Shown: positions 1 through 9,036, counted from the first letter of the stretch. The stretch: 60,413 nucleotides of DNA from an uncultured Romboutsia sp. (GCA_937880075.1 CALFLM010000010.1:1-60413), one strand, 5' to 3'. Numbers and translations are program-made. The notes: generated from the letters alone by a model not told the origin.

Positions 1-429
1 TAATGAAATATTTTAATTAAAACATATATATTTTAAACTTTAAAATAGTAAAGTTATATATAAAAATATAAAAAAGGAAAATATAGCTCTATCATTATAT
101 AATCTTTCATTCATTAAATATTGATAGTCATTAATAAAACCAATATCTTTATTAATCATTTTTCCTTAACCATTTATATACTATGTTTAAAAAGATACTC
201 CCTTAATTATATTACGATTTCTAGTATCGTAGTTAATAACATGTGACTTTTCTATTTCAGAATAATATTTATATAATAATTTGGTCTAGTTTATATACAG
301 AAGTTATCTTTAAAATAAGTATCCAAATTACTTAATTTACATTTTCTATATTACCTTATTTAAAAAAATCTCACTTAATATTGAAATGATACCTAAAAAG
401 TAGATAGCTTAATGAAAGACTATCTAAGT
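1..429. other. Intergenic region, no gene seen
   Basis: No open frame of convincing quality is visible on either strand. The first 30 or so bases match one end of an AT-rich intergenic repeat also seen near 34,220 and near 60,160. The rest is AT-rich DNA at the far side of the decayed insertion sequence. Confidence 0.5.
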
Positions 430-1070
430 AATTATATGGTGCTTGTATTCCACAGGTATCATATTAATTTATCTGAAAGCTATAGTTGTTATACCAATAT
501 ATGTAATCATCTATTGATTTAATTAACTATTCTCTAAAAGTATATGAATTTTGGTAGATTAGCTCCTCCTTTAGATATCCAAAAAAATTTTCAATGCATG
601 TATTATAATAACAATTTCCTTTTCTTGACATACTTTGTTTAACTCCATATTTCTTAAGTGTAGATTTATAGATATTTGATTTATAATGGAACCCTTGATT
701 ACTGTGTATAATCAAATTATTAAATTCACTAGCCTTAACTTTTTTAAAGGCTTCGTCTAAAGCCTCCTTAACAAATGATATATCTAAACTATCACTAATT
801 TTATAATCTATGATTTCTCTATTATATAAATCTTCAATAGCTGATAAATACATTCTTTTACGTTCATTATCATATTTTAAATAAGTTATATCTGTAAACC
901 ATTTTTGATTAGGAGCATTACAATTAAACTTTTTATTTAATAGATTAGGCTCCACTCTACCTATATCAATAGTTTTATGTGTATAGTATTTAAATCTTTT
1001 TTCCTTATTATAGATCGAATATTTAAAGATTTCATAAGTCTAATTATATTTTTATGGTTCACAATTAAGA
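430..1070 (-). pseudogene. IS3-family transposase OrfB, decayed
   Basis: This is the rve/DDE integrase half of an IS3-family transposase. The readable core at 527-955 shows WFTDITYL (first catalytic Asp) and ENFFGYLKEE (catalytic Glu region). The second Asp, normally in HSDQG, is Asn here (HSNQG), which should abolish catalysis. After residue YTFRE the frame meets a TAG, yet homology continues to about 430 through YIYWYNN and, after a second stop, GIQAPYNY, the usual C-terminal motif of the family. Upstream, RFKYYTHKT and IGRVEPNLL extend the homology in frame to roughly 1,010. It is not functional. It lies beside, not inside, the Tn7-like element. Confidence 0.85.
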
Positions 1071-1179
1071 CATAGGCTCTAAATAATCCTATCTTAATTC
1101 TTCTATAACTATAAACTTTTCTTTTAATTGCTATATATCTCTAAATATATTAAATTCGCTAATCACTCCATTTCTAAAA

Positions 1180-1460
1180 TTAATAGATTTTTTTAATTTC
1201 AACTTCTGCTTTTAAGCTTTGATTTTCTTCTTCAAGTGAAAGCTATCGCTTTCTAAGTCTACCTTTTGTAAAGCTCGAGTGCTTCCTCTACATTCTCTTA
1301 GTCCATCTTCTCCAAACTCATTATATCTTTTTACCCATCAGAGAACTCTTTTATTAGAGCTTAAATTAAGTTACTTTGCAATTGTAGTACTTCCAATGCC
1401 TTCCTCTAAGTACATTTTCACAGCCTTAAGTTTTATATAAAATGAATAATTCATATTTTT
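1180..1460 (-). pseudogene. IS3-family OrfA (HTH), decayed
   Basis: The minus strand encodes MNYSFYIKLKAVKMYLEEG, then GSTTIAK, an in-frame TAA, LNLSSNKRVL, an in-frame TGA, and WVKRYNEFGEDGLRE. This is the typical N-terminal helix-turn-helix of IS3 OrfA. Two nonsense codons and further decay towards OrfB make it a pseudogene. The probable insertion-sequence end, TGAACTGAACC on the minus strand, lies at 1537-1547. It is about 28 bp from the target duplication of the Tn7-like element. The order of the two insertions cannot be told from this sequence. Confidence 0.75.
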
Positions 1461-1574
1461 TCTATTATTTTTTGCATAAAAATCACCCCTTAAAGTAGTG
1501 TTTTACAAGCCTTTTTTTATTATGTCTACTTTAAGAGGTTCAGTTCAATATACCTTAAGTTTTTTATTTTTATT

Positions 1575-1579
1575 ATTTT
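1575..1579. repeat. 5-bp target site duplication, left (ATTTT)
   Basis: ATTTT directly precedes the outer left end TGTACTCTCCG. The same five bases directly follow the outer right end GGGACTACA at 21,549-21,553. Tn7-family transposition makes 5-bp duplications. AT-richness makes a chance match possible, but removing the element and one ATTTT restores a clean TAA stop to the methyltransferase gene, which supports it. Confidence 0.8.
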
Positions 1580-1916
1580 TGTACTCTCCGAAAAAACTTT
1601 GCTCAAACCTATTCTCCACAAATGGCTTCAAACCACAATTCTTCAAAAATTCCGATTAAACTTTGATTAAGATTTTTAAACCTTTTTCAAATTTCAAACC
1701 ATAAAATTTTCATCAAACTTTTTTCAGAATCCGATTAAACTTTGATGAAAATATAAAAAAGAGTCAAGCAAAAATCTTGCTTAACCCTTTATATTTCAGT
1801 GTTTTTAGTCTTTTATTTAAATTTTTTATTTTTTATCCTCAATCTATTTTCAACCAAACTTTCTTCATAATAATCACTATTTCTTCGGTTTAGTCATTTT
1901 ATTTTGAGGGACTACA
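1580..1916. repeat. 337-bp terminal repeat, left copy
   Basis: This copy appears identical to 21,212-21,548 in direct orientation. It begins TGTACTCTCCG and ends GGGACTACA. The first 30 bp match the reverse complement of the last 30 bp at 20 positions, so each copy is itself bounded by inverted repeats. It holds three direct copies of a 21-bp TCCGA-WWAAACTTTG motif at 1587-1607, 1651-1671 and 1730-1750, probable TnsB sites. A weaker related site lies near 1843-1862 in the right half. A hairpin at 1761-1787 is a terminator for minus-strand transcripts. The whole resembles a left end joined to a right end with no interior. Confidence 0.85.
1761..1787 (-). terminator. Terminator-like hairpin in the left terminal repeat
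   Basis: On the minus strand a GGGTTAAGCA/TGCTTGACTC stem (with G-U pairs) is followed by TTTTTTATATTTT. It is the same hairpin that follows rlmD in the right copy at 21,393-21,419. Confidence 0.6.
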
Positions 1917-2073
1917 TAGTAATAATGGTGTTATCCATTATTACAGGGTTAAATATAAGAGATTGTATACCATTATATTTATCTTAAATATACAAATAAA
2001 TAAATCCATTTACTTTACTTACTCATATAATATAACAATAAAATATATATATTTTAATAGTGAGGTGAGGAAA

Positions 2074-2241
2074 ATGAACTCTGAAAATAATAAAGATGTA
2101 ACTAAGGATTATAATTTAATCGATAATACAGAGGAATCTAAGGTAAAAATAGAGTATAAAATGAAAATAACAAATACTATAAATAAAACTGATGAAATGA
2201 TAGATGCTGAAAAAAAGCTTACAGAAGAGTTGAAAAAATAA
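2074..2241 (+). CDS. Small hypothetical protein near the left transposon end
   Basis: This 55-residue, charged, mostly helical protein starts at the ATG preceded by GAGGTGAGG five bases upstream. A longer frame reaches back to 1963 but has no ribosome binding site. I do not recognise it. It is on the opposite strand to the tns operon and converges on tniQ, with a shared hairpin between them. A perfect 9-bp inverted repeat (TAATAATGG/CCATTATTA, 1920-1943) lies upstream, just inside the 337-bp repeat, and could be an operator or hairpin. The position suggests an element-borne accessory peptide, but no function can be given. Confidence 0.55.
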   Translation: MNSENNKDVTKDYNLIDNTEESKVKIEYKMKITNTINKTDEMIDAEKKLTEELKK

Positions 2242-2317
2242 CAAATATAAAATATTACATCTTTTGTAAAATTATAGGACATCATTTATATTTCACATAT
2301 TCTAATGTTAATATATT

Positions 2318-2350
2318 AAAATAGCTAAGTAACAATATACTTAGCTATTT
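2318..2350. terminator. Hairpin between the small ORF and tniQ
   Basis: AAATAGCTAAGT and ACTTAGCTATTT form a perfect stem around a short loop. It overlaps the tniQ stop codon and can serve both converging genes. Confidence 0.65.
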
Positions 2351-3481
2351 CTTAATTCTATGTGATTTCTTTGGAGTTATATTATCAAACCATTCGTTAT
2401 CGTTTCTATAAAGCCAAGTATATAATCCTTTACCTATCTTTTTATATTCAGACTTATTTAATCCCTGATTTTCATTTAATATCACCAACCATTTCTCTCT
2501 TTGCTCATATAAATCGAATCTTGGATTGGGTACATATAAATATTTACCTTTTCCTTTTATATTTTTAGTATTAAATACTTCTTCTATTGATAGTCCTAAA
2601 AACTGTATCATTAATAAGTGCCTCAACACATGTTTGTTCTTTTTAGATTTTCTTATAAACCTTCTTAACCAACTATTTCCTATCTCTATCTTACTTTGCA
2701 TTAGTTCAAGATATTCCTGCGTATAGAACTCTATAAATGCTTTCTCTAATTCTCCTAATTTAATACTTCCATTTTTACTTGTATATCCTTTATCCCTTAG
2801 TTTATCAATATACAAATCATCAAAAAATTCTTTCTCTTTGCTATCAAGATTTAAAGTATATAAATCCTCTATCAAATTTATATACTTTAAATTTATGTTC
2901 ATAAATTTATCACTTATTTTAACAATCGAATTACATACAATATCTTCATCAAGACATATGAAATTTACCCTACTTTCTGAAGATAATATATTTGATTCCA
3001 ATAGTTTGGTCTTATGCTTACTACAAAAATACACTCCCGGAACTTGATGTATCACTCTCCAATAACTTTCTCCAAATTCTAAAATATCTTCTTTTAAACA
3101 CTCCTCACAATAAAATAACTTATCTTTCATTGATATTTTGCTACCTATAATGCCTATAGATTGATATGAATTAAATTTATATTCAGATAACATACCTTTA
3201 TATACTCGCTCTTTTGTTTCTTTACTTAAAAATGCTGTAAATATTTTAAATAATGTATTTTTCTCTACTATATCTCGTTGTTTTAAGGTTGATGTAGGTG
3301 GTAAGTTATCTAATATAGATTGAATATGAACAGGAAAATATACACTATTAAGTGCTACTACCTTTTTATATAAATCTTTATACAGAGCTTTCTTATTTAT
3401 AATACCTGCTTTATATTTATATCGTGAAATTACACTATACAGTAGCTCTCCCTCATATATAGTGGGGAAAAAATTAAACAT
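2345..3481 (-). CDS. tniQ: TniQ/TnsD-type target selection protein
   Basis: This is the targeting subunit of a Tn7-like transposition complex. It should bind the attachment site and recruit TnsC, which positions TnsA/TnsB. The N-terminus (FNFFPTIYEGELLYSVISRY) is the usual TniQ start. A zinc-binding pattern follows at about residues 124-155: CEEC, then YFCSKHKTKLL. At 378 residues it is shorter than Tn7 TnsD (about 508) and longer than CAST-type TniQ. The ATG overlaps the tnsC stop by 8 bp and has AGGAG upstream. As the only TniQ protein here, it is the natural candidate for recognising the rlmD 3' end. A TTATGTTCATAA motif falls within the coding region near 2,890. Confidence 0.85.
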   Translation of the reverse strand: MFNFFPTIYEGELLYSVISRYKYKAGIINKKALYKDLYKKVVALNSVYFPVHIQSILDNLPPTSTLKQRDIVEKNTLFKIFTAFLSKETKERVYKGMLSEYKFNSYQSIGIIGSKISMKDKLFYCEECLKEDILEFGESYWRVIHQVPGVYFCSKHKTKLLESNILSSESRVNFICLDEDIVCNSIVKISDKFMNINLKYINLIEDLYTLNLDSKEKEFFDDLYIDKLRDKGYTSKNGSIKLGELEKAFIEFYTQEYLELMQSKIEIGNSWLRRFIRKSKKNKHVLRHLLMIQFLGLSIEEVFNTKNIKGKGKYLYVPNPRFDLYEQREKWLVILNENQGLNKSEYKKIGKGLYTWLYRNDNEWFDNITPKKSHRIKK

Positions 3482-4985
3482 AATATTCTCCTAAAATGTA
3501 GTCTATATCAACTATCATATCTGTATTATTTAAGCTTTCATATGCACTTAAACCTTCTTTCTTACCTTTAAAAACTATTCTTCTTACATCATTTTTATCT
3601 AACATATCTATATTTATCTTAATATGTTTTGTAGCTTCATTTATATTATTATATAAGTTACTATTTGATTTATTATAAATAGATTTACTATTTGATTTAT
3701 TATAAATAGATTTACTATTTACTAATTTATGTTCATAATTTTGTACATTCTTATTTTCAATAGATATTTCTTTAATATCTTCATATATAATTTGTTTTGC
3801 CTTATTATTACTCTTTATTGCATCTAACATTGGTTGAACCATTATAAATTCATCATTCCATACCTTTTCGATTAACTCTGGTGTTATTTGAGCTATATTT
3901 TTATTTATAGCTCTTTTTTGTGTATTTACGAATAGCTTAACTATTAAATCTGATATCCCTTGAGTTTTTTCATAAAATATATCTATAATCTCTTTATTCA
4001 ATTTAGTCTTATTACTCATCCATTGGTATTTCCAAATAGCTTTTATAAATATTTCAAATTCTTTATCATTTTTCATCCTGTTGAATAGAATAGCTCCACT
4101 TCCAGATACTCTTCTTGCAATTCTTAACTCTTGTTGAAACATATCATAAGCAGATGGTGTACCTATTAATAATAAAGGTACGCCAAAACTATTCATTAAC
4201 GTAACAAAGTAATTCATAATTTGCTTAAAATTTTTATCCAAATGTTGTATCTCATCTATTATCAATAATCCTAATCCAATAGAAGATGCTGTTTGTCCCA
4301 TCATCGGCAACAACGCATCTGTTGATAAATTTTTTGAAACGTATCTATCTACGTTATTTGTCCCCAATAATTGGTCTAACTTGTGGAAAAACTGTAATGT
4401 TAATGCCTTTATACTGCTATTTGCAGGTGCTTCTAACTTTAAATATGGTACTTGTATCTGAGAAAAGTTAACTCCTCTATATTCGTTATGCACTATAACT
4501 TGAGGTATTGACTCTAATACTCTATGTACTGATGTGCTTTTTCCCATACCCGAAACACCGATAATTAATCCACATTGTGATGTTGTTATAAAGTTTTGAT
4601 TTACAACTAAATCATACTTTTTGTTAACAATATTCTTACCTATACTGTTAATATATTTTTTATAGGCAGGATTAAATGGGTTTCTCTGTATATAACCTTG
4701 CCTTATTAAACTATGAATGATATTCCATACTTCTAAATGTATTGGTAATGGTTGAAAGATTTTATATATTCTTGATAAAAGAGTTACTTTTAATTCATTT
4801 GGTAAATCTACCTCTTGTTTTTTTATATTAGCTTTGAATGCTAATTGCTTTACTATTTCTTCTTTGCTAATTAAATTTGGTAATGCTTCAATGAATGGAT
4901 TATCCGTAAATTCTTCAATAAATTGTTCTTTATAGTCTGCTATTTGAGCTATTGTACCATTTTCTAATATTATATCTTTACTCAT
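3474..4985 (-). CDS. tnsC: TnsC-type AAA+ transposition regulator
   Basis: This ATPase links target selection to the transposase. Walker A (GVSGMGKST, about residue 142) and Walker B (LGLLIIDEIQHLD, about residue 238) are intact. The length of about 503 residues is normal for Tn7-like TnsC. I chose the second ATG because GGGAGG sits at proper spacing from it, while the upstream ATG abuts the Shine-Dalgarno. It overlaps tnsB by 8 bp and tniQ by 8 bp, implying translational coupling. The C-terminal tail, thought to contact TnsA/TnsB in this family, carries a perfect 27-bp tandem duplication (3660-3713) encoding NSKSIYNKS twice. The duplication makes the tail low-complexity. Confidence 0.9.
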   Translation of the reverse strand: MSKDIILENGTIAQIADYKEQFIEEFTDNPFIEALPNLISKEEIVKQLAFKANIKKQEVDLPNELKVTLLSRIYKIFQPLPIHLEVWNIIHSLIRQGYIQRNPFNPAYKKYINSIGKNIVNKKYDLVVNQNFITTSQCGLIIGVSGMGKSTSVHRVLESIPQVIVHNEYRGVNFSQIQVPYLKLEAPANSSIKALTLQFFHKLDQLLGTNNVDRYVSKNLSTDALLPMMGQTASSIGLGLLIIDEIQHLDKNFKQIMNYFVTLMNSFGVPLLLIGTPSAYDMFQQELRIARRVSGSGAILFNRMKNDKEFEIFIKAIWKYQWMSNKTKLNKEIIDIFYEKTQGISDLIVKLFVNTQKRAINKNIAQITPELIEKVWNDEFIMVQPMLDAIKSNNKAKQIIYEDIKEISIENKNVQNYEHKLVNSKSIYNKSNSKSIYNKSNSNLYNNINEATKHIKINIDMLDKNDVRRIVFKGKKEGLSAYESLNNTDMIVDIDYILGEYYV

Positions 4986-7020
4986 AGTCATCCTCCCAGT
5001 CGTCTACAATTCCTTCAAACAACTCTAATTCATCTGATTCTGTATCTATTTGATTAACATCTTTATCTTTATTTTTATGATATTCTCTTTCTCTCTCTAA
5101 GTTATCTCTTATGTTTCTTAATCTTTCAGACTTACTCAAACTTCTATCTTTTACAATTTCCATTTCTCGCTCTGCGTTCTTGGTTATTTTTTCAATTTCA
5201 TTATAAAGTTTAAACTTAGCATTTAATTCATTTTCTTTTACTTTTTCATTTAATCTATCTACTTCTATAAAAATTTGATTTAGCTCTTCTTCACTTAAAT
5301 CTTTATAATGACTCATATAGTTAACTAATTTGAGTACATCATATGCTCCATCTTCTTTTATATAATAAATTTCAGAAATGTTATTTTGGTTATAGCTAAC
5401 CTTTATTTTATAATTTCCTTCAATTCTTGCCTTTTGATAAAATCTATTTTCTAATGTATATGGTGATACATAATATAATTTATTAAATCTTACTCCCTTA
5501 GCTGTCACTGTAACTTCTTTTATTGGCATTAAATTTATCTTCACTACATCTTCAGGTAATATCCTTAGCATTCCTTTCTTCTTTTCTATACCGTAATCCC
5601 ATAATTCTCTCGGTATTTTAGGTATATTACTCTCTATATCAAGTCCATCACTATGGTAATAGTCCATAACTTTATGATTATTATGAAACAATACACAGTT
5701 AATAATAATGGTTGTAATTTCTTCTAAAGTTAAATTTGCTTTTAATCTATAATCTTCACTTCCTCTTTCTATTAGATTAAACTTATTATCAACTACACCC
5801 TCACAAAAAGGCTTTATTAATGCATGTATTCTTTCAAATGCTTTTTCTACAATACCTTTCATATCTCCCCTATACGGAGGTACATTCTGTATCATTATCC
5901 CTAAATTTATGATTGCATTTTCTACATTTGAGCTTAATAGTTCACCTCTATCTGCAAGTATTCTGTTAGGTATACAACTTGTATTCCATTCATCTTCATT
6001 GATATCAATACCGTATTCTTTACAATAATCAACCTTGCTTGTAAATGCATTTACTAAAGCCATTTGTACTCCTGTATAACTATTAAATGGCTCTAATGTA
6101 ACATTAATACCAACTATCATTCTGCTATAAGTGTCTATAACTAAATACAATACTGGTCTTCCTACTATTAAATTTCGATTTAACCTACTAACTAAATACA
6201 CATCTAAAATTGTACTATCAACTTGATATAAATCCGAAGGAGCTAAAGTATCTTCAATTGAGTTACCTGTTATATGCCTTGAAGTTTGCTGATATATTCT
6301 ATCCCCATATCTTTTACTTATAATATTTTTTCTATTTTCTTTGTTTATTTTATTAGACCAATAATAAAATTGCTTTAAACTTGGTATTTTAGAATTTGGA
6401 TTTTTAGATATATAATCCCTCATAATTAATTCATAAGTAGTTCTAAGTGAATTTTTCTTTGAAGATTTGTAGTATTTATTAATACCTTCTTCAAATATTT
6501 TTCTAAATTTATAATCTACATTTACAATATCATCATTTTTAAATCTAACAATATCTCTTGCTTTGCCCTTACCACCACAATTTTCAAAACTTGGATATAA
6601 AGAACTCAATACTTTTCCATTTTTTAAATATCTATTAAAAATTCTTTTTAATTTACTTTCACTTATATTAAACTTCAGCTTTGCTTCATCAATTATCTTT
6701 TTTCTTGTTTTTTTATAGAAAATATCATTTTTATTATTTCGTTGTAATAAAAACTGCACTATTTCATAGTATTCTTCTTGTTTTTCAATCATTTTAGTAG
6801 TATATTCAATCCTGTTTGGTATTTGATTTTTAGGCTCATTTACTTCTACTGCTACTTCTTCTAAAAAATATTTTTCTAAAGTATCTCTATCTATGACCTC
6901 ATTCCATACAACCTTATTACTAATTTCCATAATAAATACATTATTATTTTCTTCATCATATCCTATTAGTCTATATAGATTGTCATAGATTTTAAATATC
7001 ATATTTTCTCTAAAAATCAT
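4978..7020 (-). CDS. tnsB: TnsB-type DDE transposase
   Basis: TnsB binds the transposon ends and carries out 3'-end cleavage and strand transfer. The rve core holds the DDE triad: Asp in LYQVDSTILD (about residue 268), Asp in ILADRGEL (about 353) and Glu in KGIVEKAFER (about 389). A beta-barrel Mu-C-like region follows, then a charged C-terminal helix region that in Tn7 contacts TnsC. The N-terminal 200 residues contain the helix-turn-helix DNA-binding segments. The length, 680 residues, is typical. GAGGTG precedes the ATG, which overlaps the tnsA stop by 11 bp. The likely binding sites are the TCCGA-WWAAACTTTG repeats in the 337-bp ends. Confidence 0.92.
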   Translation of the reverse strand: MIFRENMIFKIYDNLYRLIGYDEENNNVFIMEISNKVVWNEVIDRDTLEKYFLEEVAVEVNEPKNQIPNRIEYTTKMIEKQEEYYEIVQFLLQRNNKNDIFYKKTRKKIIDEAKLKFNISESKLKRIFNRYLKNGKVLSSLYPSFENCGGKGKARDIVRFKNDDIVNVDYKFRKIFEEGINKYYKSSKKNSLRTTYELIMRDYISKNPNSKIPSLKQFYYWSNKINKENRKNIISKRYGDRIYQQTSRHITGNSIEDTLAPSDLYQVDSTILDVYLVSRLNRNLIVGRPVLYLVIDTYSRMIVGINVTLEPFNSYTGVQMALVNAFTSKVDYCKEYGIDINEDEWNTSCIPNRILADRGELLSSNVENAIINLGIMIQNVPPYRGDMKGIVEKAFERIHALIKPFCEGVVDNKFNLIERGSEDYRLKANLTLEEITTIIINCVLFHNNHKVMDYYHSDGLDIESNIPKIPRELWDYGIEKKKGMLRILPEDVVKINLMPIKEVTVTAKGVRFNKLYYVSPYTLENRFYQKARIEGNYKIKVSYNQNNISEIYYIKEDGAYDVLKLVNYMSHYKDLSEEELNQIFIEVDRLNEKVKENELNAKFKLYNEIEKITKNAEREMEIVKDRSLSKSERLRNIRDNLEREREYHKNKDKDVNQIDTESDELELFEGIVDDWEDDYE

Positions 7021-7735
7021 TTGTATTCACCTCAAAATCTATTATTTCACCTACTATTTTCTCTAAATCTATATGCTTTTTCATATTAGTTTTTATCATT
7101 TTATTAGCTATTAGATATCTAAATATAAATAAGCCTATTCCATTTTTACATTTATCACTATCAAATACTTTTAGCAAACTATTTACATTTACTAATCTAT
7201 TTGCTTCTAATAAATAATATAATTCATTCGCTAATTCTTCTTTATTGCTAATATCTTTATCAAGTAGTGTTTCTCTAACCCACATTATGTTTTCTACAAT
7301 AGTCCTATCTAACTGATTATCTGTTATGATATAAAATTTAATTCCTTTGCTACTCCAGTATCTTCTTTCTATTTCTATCTTTTCAATAACTACTTTTCGT
7401 TCTAATTCAGTTACAGACTTTACACTAATTGCTACTTGTTCTTCTACATTTTGTTTATTTATTGTTATTAAAAAGTTAGTATGAAATTTATATAAAATCC
7501 CACTTTCTTTATCAACAAATTTATCTAATCTAAGGTTTTCTATATTTTCTAAATTGGTTTCTAAATCATTTAGCTCGTAATTAACTTTAATATCTGTAAC
7601 TATATCTAACCACTCCAATAATAAAAACATTCTTAATTGATTATCACTTTGAAGATGATATATTTCATTGTTTTTTATACTGTTTATTCTTGTCGCTCTT
7701 CCTTTACTACTAAATGTCGTAACTTTTAATGTCAT
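7010..7735 (-). CDS. tnsA: TnsA-like protein, nuclease residues substituted
   Basis: In Tn7, TnsA cuts the 5' ends of the transposon so that TnsAB performs cut-and-paste. Its catalytic residues are E63, D114 and K132, with Q130 nearby. The homology is clear: SDNQLRMFLLLEW aligns with SDLELAVFLSLEW, FHTNFLI with MSTDFLV, and VAISVKS with FAIQVKP. E63 is therefore Gln33, D114 is Asn87, Q130 is Ser104, and only K132 (Lys106) remains. Each acid-to-amide change needs a single base. The rest of the fold, including the KIEIERRYWSSKGI segment and the C-terminal TnsC-contacting part, looks intact. The protein probably keeps a structural role without cutting. It is the first gene of the operon, with GGAAGG upstream. 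Confidence 0.88.
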   Translation of the reverse strand: MTLKVTTFSSKGRATRINSIKNNEIYHLQSDNQLRMFLLLEWLDIVTDIKVNYELNDLETNLENIENLRLDKFVDKESGILYKFHTNFLITINKQNVEEQVAISVKSVTELERKVVIEKIEIERRYWSSKGIKFYIITDNQLDRTIVENIMWVRETLLDKDISNKEELANELYYLLEANRLVNVNSLLKVFDSDKCKNGIGLFIFRYLIANKMIKTNMKKHIDLEKIVGEIIDFEVNTNDF

Positions 7736-7804
7736 TTCTTCACCTTCCTTGTAAATAAAAAATAACTATAAAAATCTTTATATTCGATTTCTATAGCTAT
7801 CTAT

Positions 7805-7832
7805 GATTTTATGTTCATAATTTTATAAGTAA
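7805..7832. promoter_or_regulatory. TTATGTTCATAA motif upstream of tnsA
   Basis: The sequence TTATGTTCATAATTTTATAA lies about 75 bp upstream of the tnsA start. Similar copies occur near 9011, 13601 (partial), 18711, 20224 and 21127, in each case upstream of an element gene or remnant. It is a candidate operator, or alternatively a transposase-binding site. Confidence 0.45.
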
Positions 7833-8030
7833 AGGATTTATTGTATTATTAAAATTTATTGAGGTTATTAATAAATTGTAATATATTTCATCTAAAGTAT
7901 TAACATACATAATAATATAATCCTTCCTTTATAATAGTAACTATATATTACCCTTTTATATAATTATAATCACTATGGAATTTATGGAAAAATATTCTAT
8001 AGTCAATTATTTTAAACATATCATTTATAT

Positions 8031-8936
8031 TTAATATTCAATATCTAATTTTGATTTTATTGCTTCATCACTTATATTAAATAACTCATATATCATAGAA
8101 ATATTTATATCCATATTTAAATATAACTTCAATGTATCTCTTACTTCTATGTTTTCTTCTAATATTTTATTTAAAATTTTCTTAATTATATCACTTTCCA
8201 CCATGGATTTATTAGGTTCTAATATATTCCTAATTTCAATAATATACTCTTCATAATCTAATACTGTACCTATTAATTTTATAGTATTAATTACACTTCT
8301 AAATTTATAAAATCCACTTACTCTATTACTAATATAATTATTTATTTTATCTAAATCTACATTACTAATAGTAGTTTCTATTTCATTTAATATTCTTTCT
8401 AATTGTTCTATATTTTCATTCAGATATTCGTACGCTTGTACATATTCTCCATCATACCATTTAACTGAATTATTTTTAATAATATTAAATTTTTCAATAA
8501 CCTTACCTATACTCACCTTATCTTTAATAATAATACCAACTTCGTAATTATATTTACTTCCAACTGTAAAGTTTTGAGAACCAAAATATAATATATTATC
8601 AGTTGCTATTATTTTAGTATGATTATTTTGATTAAAGTATAACTCTATATTTTTATATTTTTCTATATCAAATTTTTCTAACTCTTCGTCTATTGTTTTT
8701 AACTTTTCACTTTCCGTATGCCCTAAATTAGGTATATTATCAATCAAAATTATTTTAGCATTTTTAGCTTTTTCAAGTTCATTAATAAATTTTAAACTTA
8801 TACCTAATCCATATGTAGATATGTAGATATTTTTCGCATTTTTGAAATCATCTAATACATCCTGATATATATATTCTTTTTTACTACCAGTATCATTGAA
8901 CACAAATTCTCCACTAATATAATCCTTACTACTCAC
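8031..8936 (-). CDS. PLD-family (HKD) protein
   Basis: The protein has one clear phospholipase-D superfamily motif: HTKIIATDN with GSQNF downstream (about residues 104-122), the HxKx4D...GSxN signature. Such proteins include nucleases, phosphatidyltransferases and the nuclease subunits of some restriction and defence systems. With a single HKD motif it would have to dimerise to form an active site. The C-terminal half is helical and not recognised. The start is GTG with AGGAGG upstream. It is a lone leftward gene upstream of tnsA, with a TTATGTACATAA site near 9011 and a perfect palindrome, TTCATAAATATTTATGAA, near 8965. A defence nuclease is plausible but not shown. Confidence 0.7.
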   Translation of the reverse strand: MSSKDYISGEFVFNDTGSKKEYIYQDVLDDFKNAKNIYISTYGLGISLKFINELEKAKNAKIILIDNIPNLGHTESEKLKTIDEELEKFDIEKYKNIELYFNQNNHTKIIATDNILYFGSQNFTVGSKYNYEVGIIIKDKVSIGKVIEKFNIIKNNSVKWYDGEYVQAYEYLNENIEQLERILNEIETTISNVDLDKINNYISNRVSGFYKFRSVINTIKLIGTVLDYEEYIIEIRNILEPNKSMVESDIIKKILNKILEENIEVRDTLKLYLNMDINISMIYELFNISDEAIKSKLDIEY

Positions 8937-9009
8937 TGTAGCATTCCTCCTATTTTATATTTATCTTCATAAATATTTATGAAATTTTATAATTTATAAT
9001 ACTTACTTT

Positions 9010-9036
9010 TTTATGTACATAATTTCATAGTAATAA
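9010..9036. promoter_or_regulatory. TTATGTACATAA palindrome in a divergent promoter region
   Basis: A 12-bp palindrome followed by an ATTTCATA tail lies between the leftward PLD gene (start 8936) and the rightward small gene (start 9099). It could control both. Confidence 0.45.

Noticed and set aside
3474..7735. CRISPR-associated transposon (CAST)
   Set aside because: The tns operon could suggest it, but there is no repeat-spacer array and no Cas protein anywhere in the window. The element sits at a gene 3' end, as for TniQ/TnsD homing.
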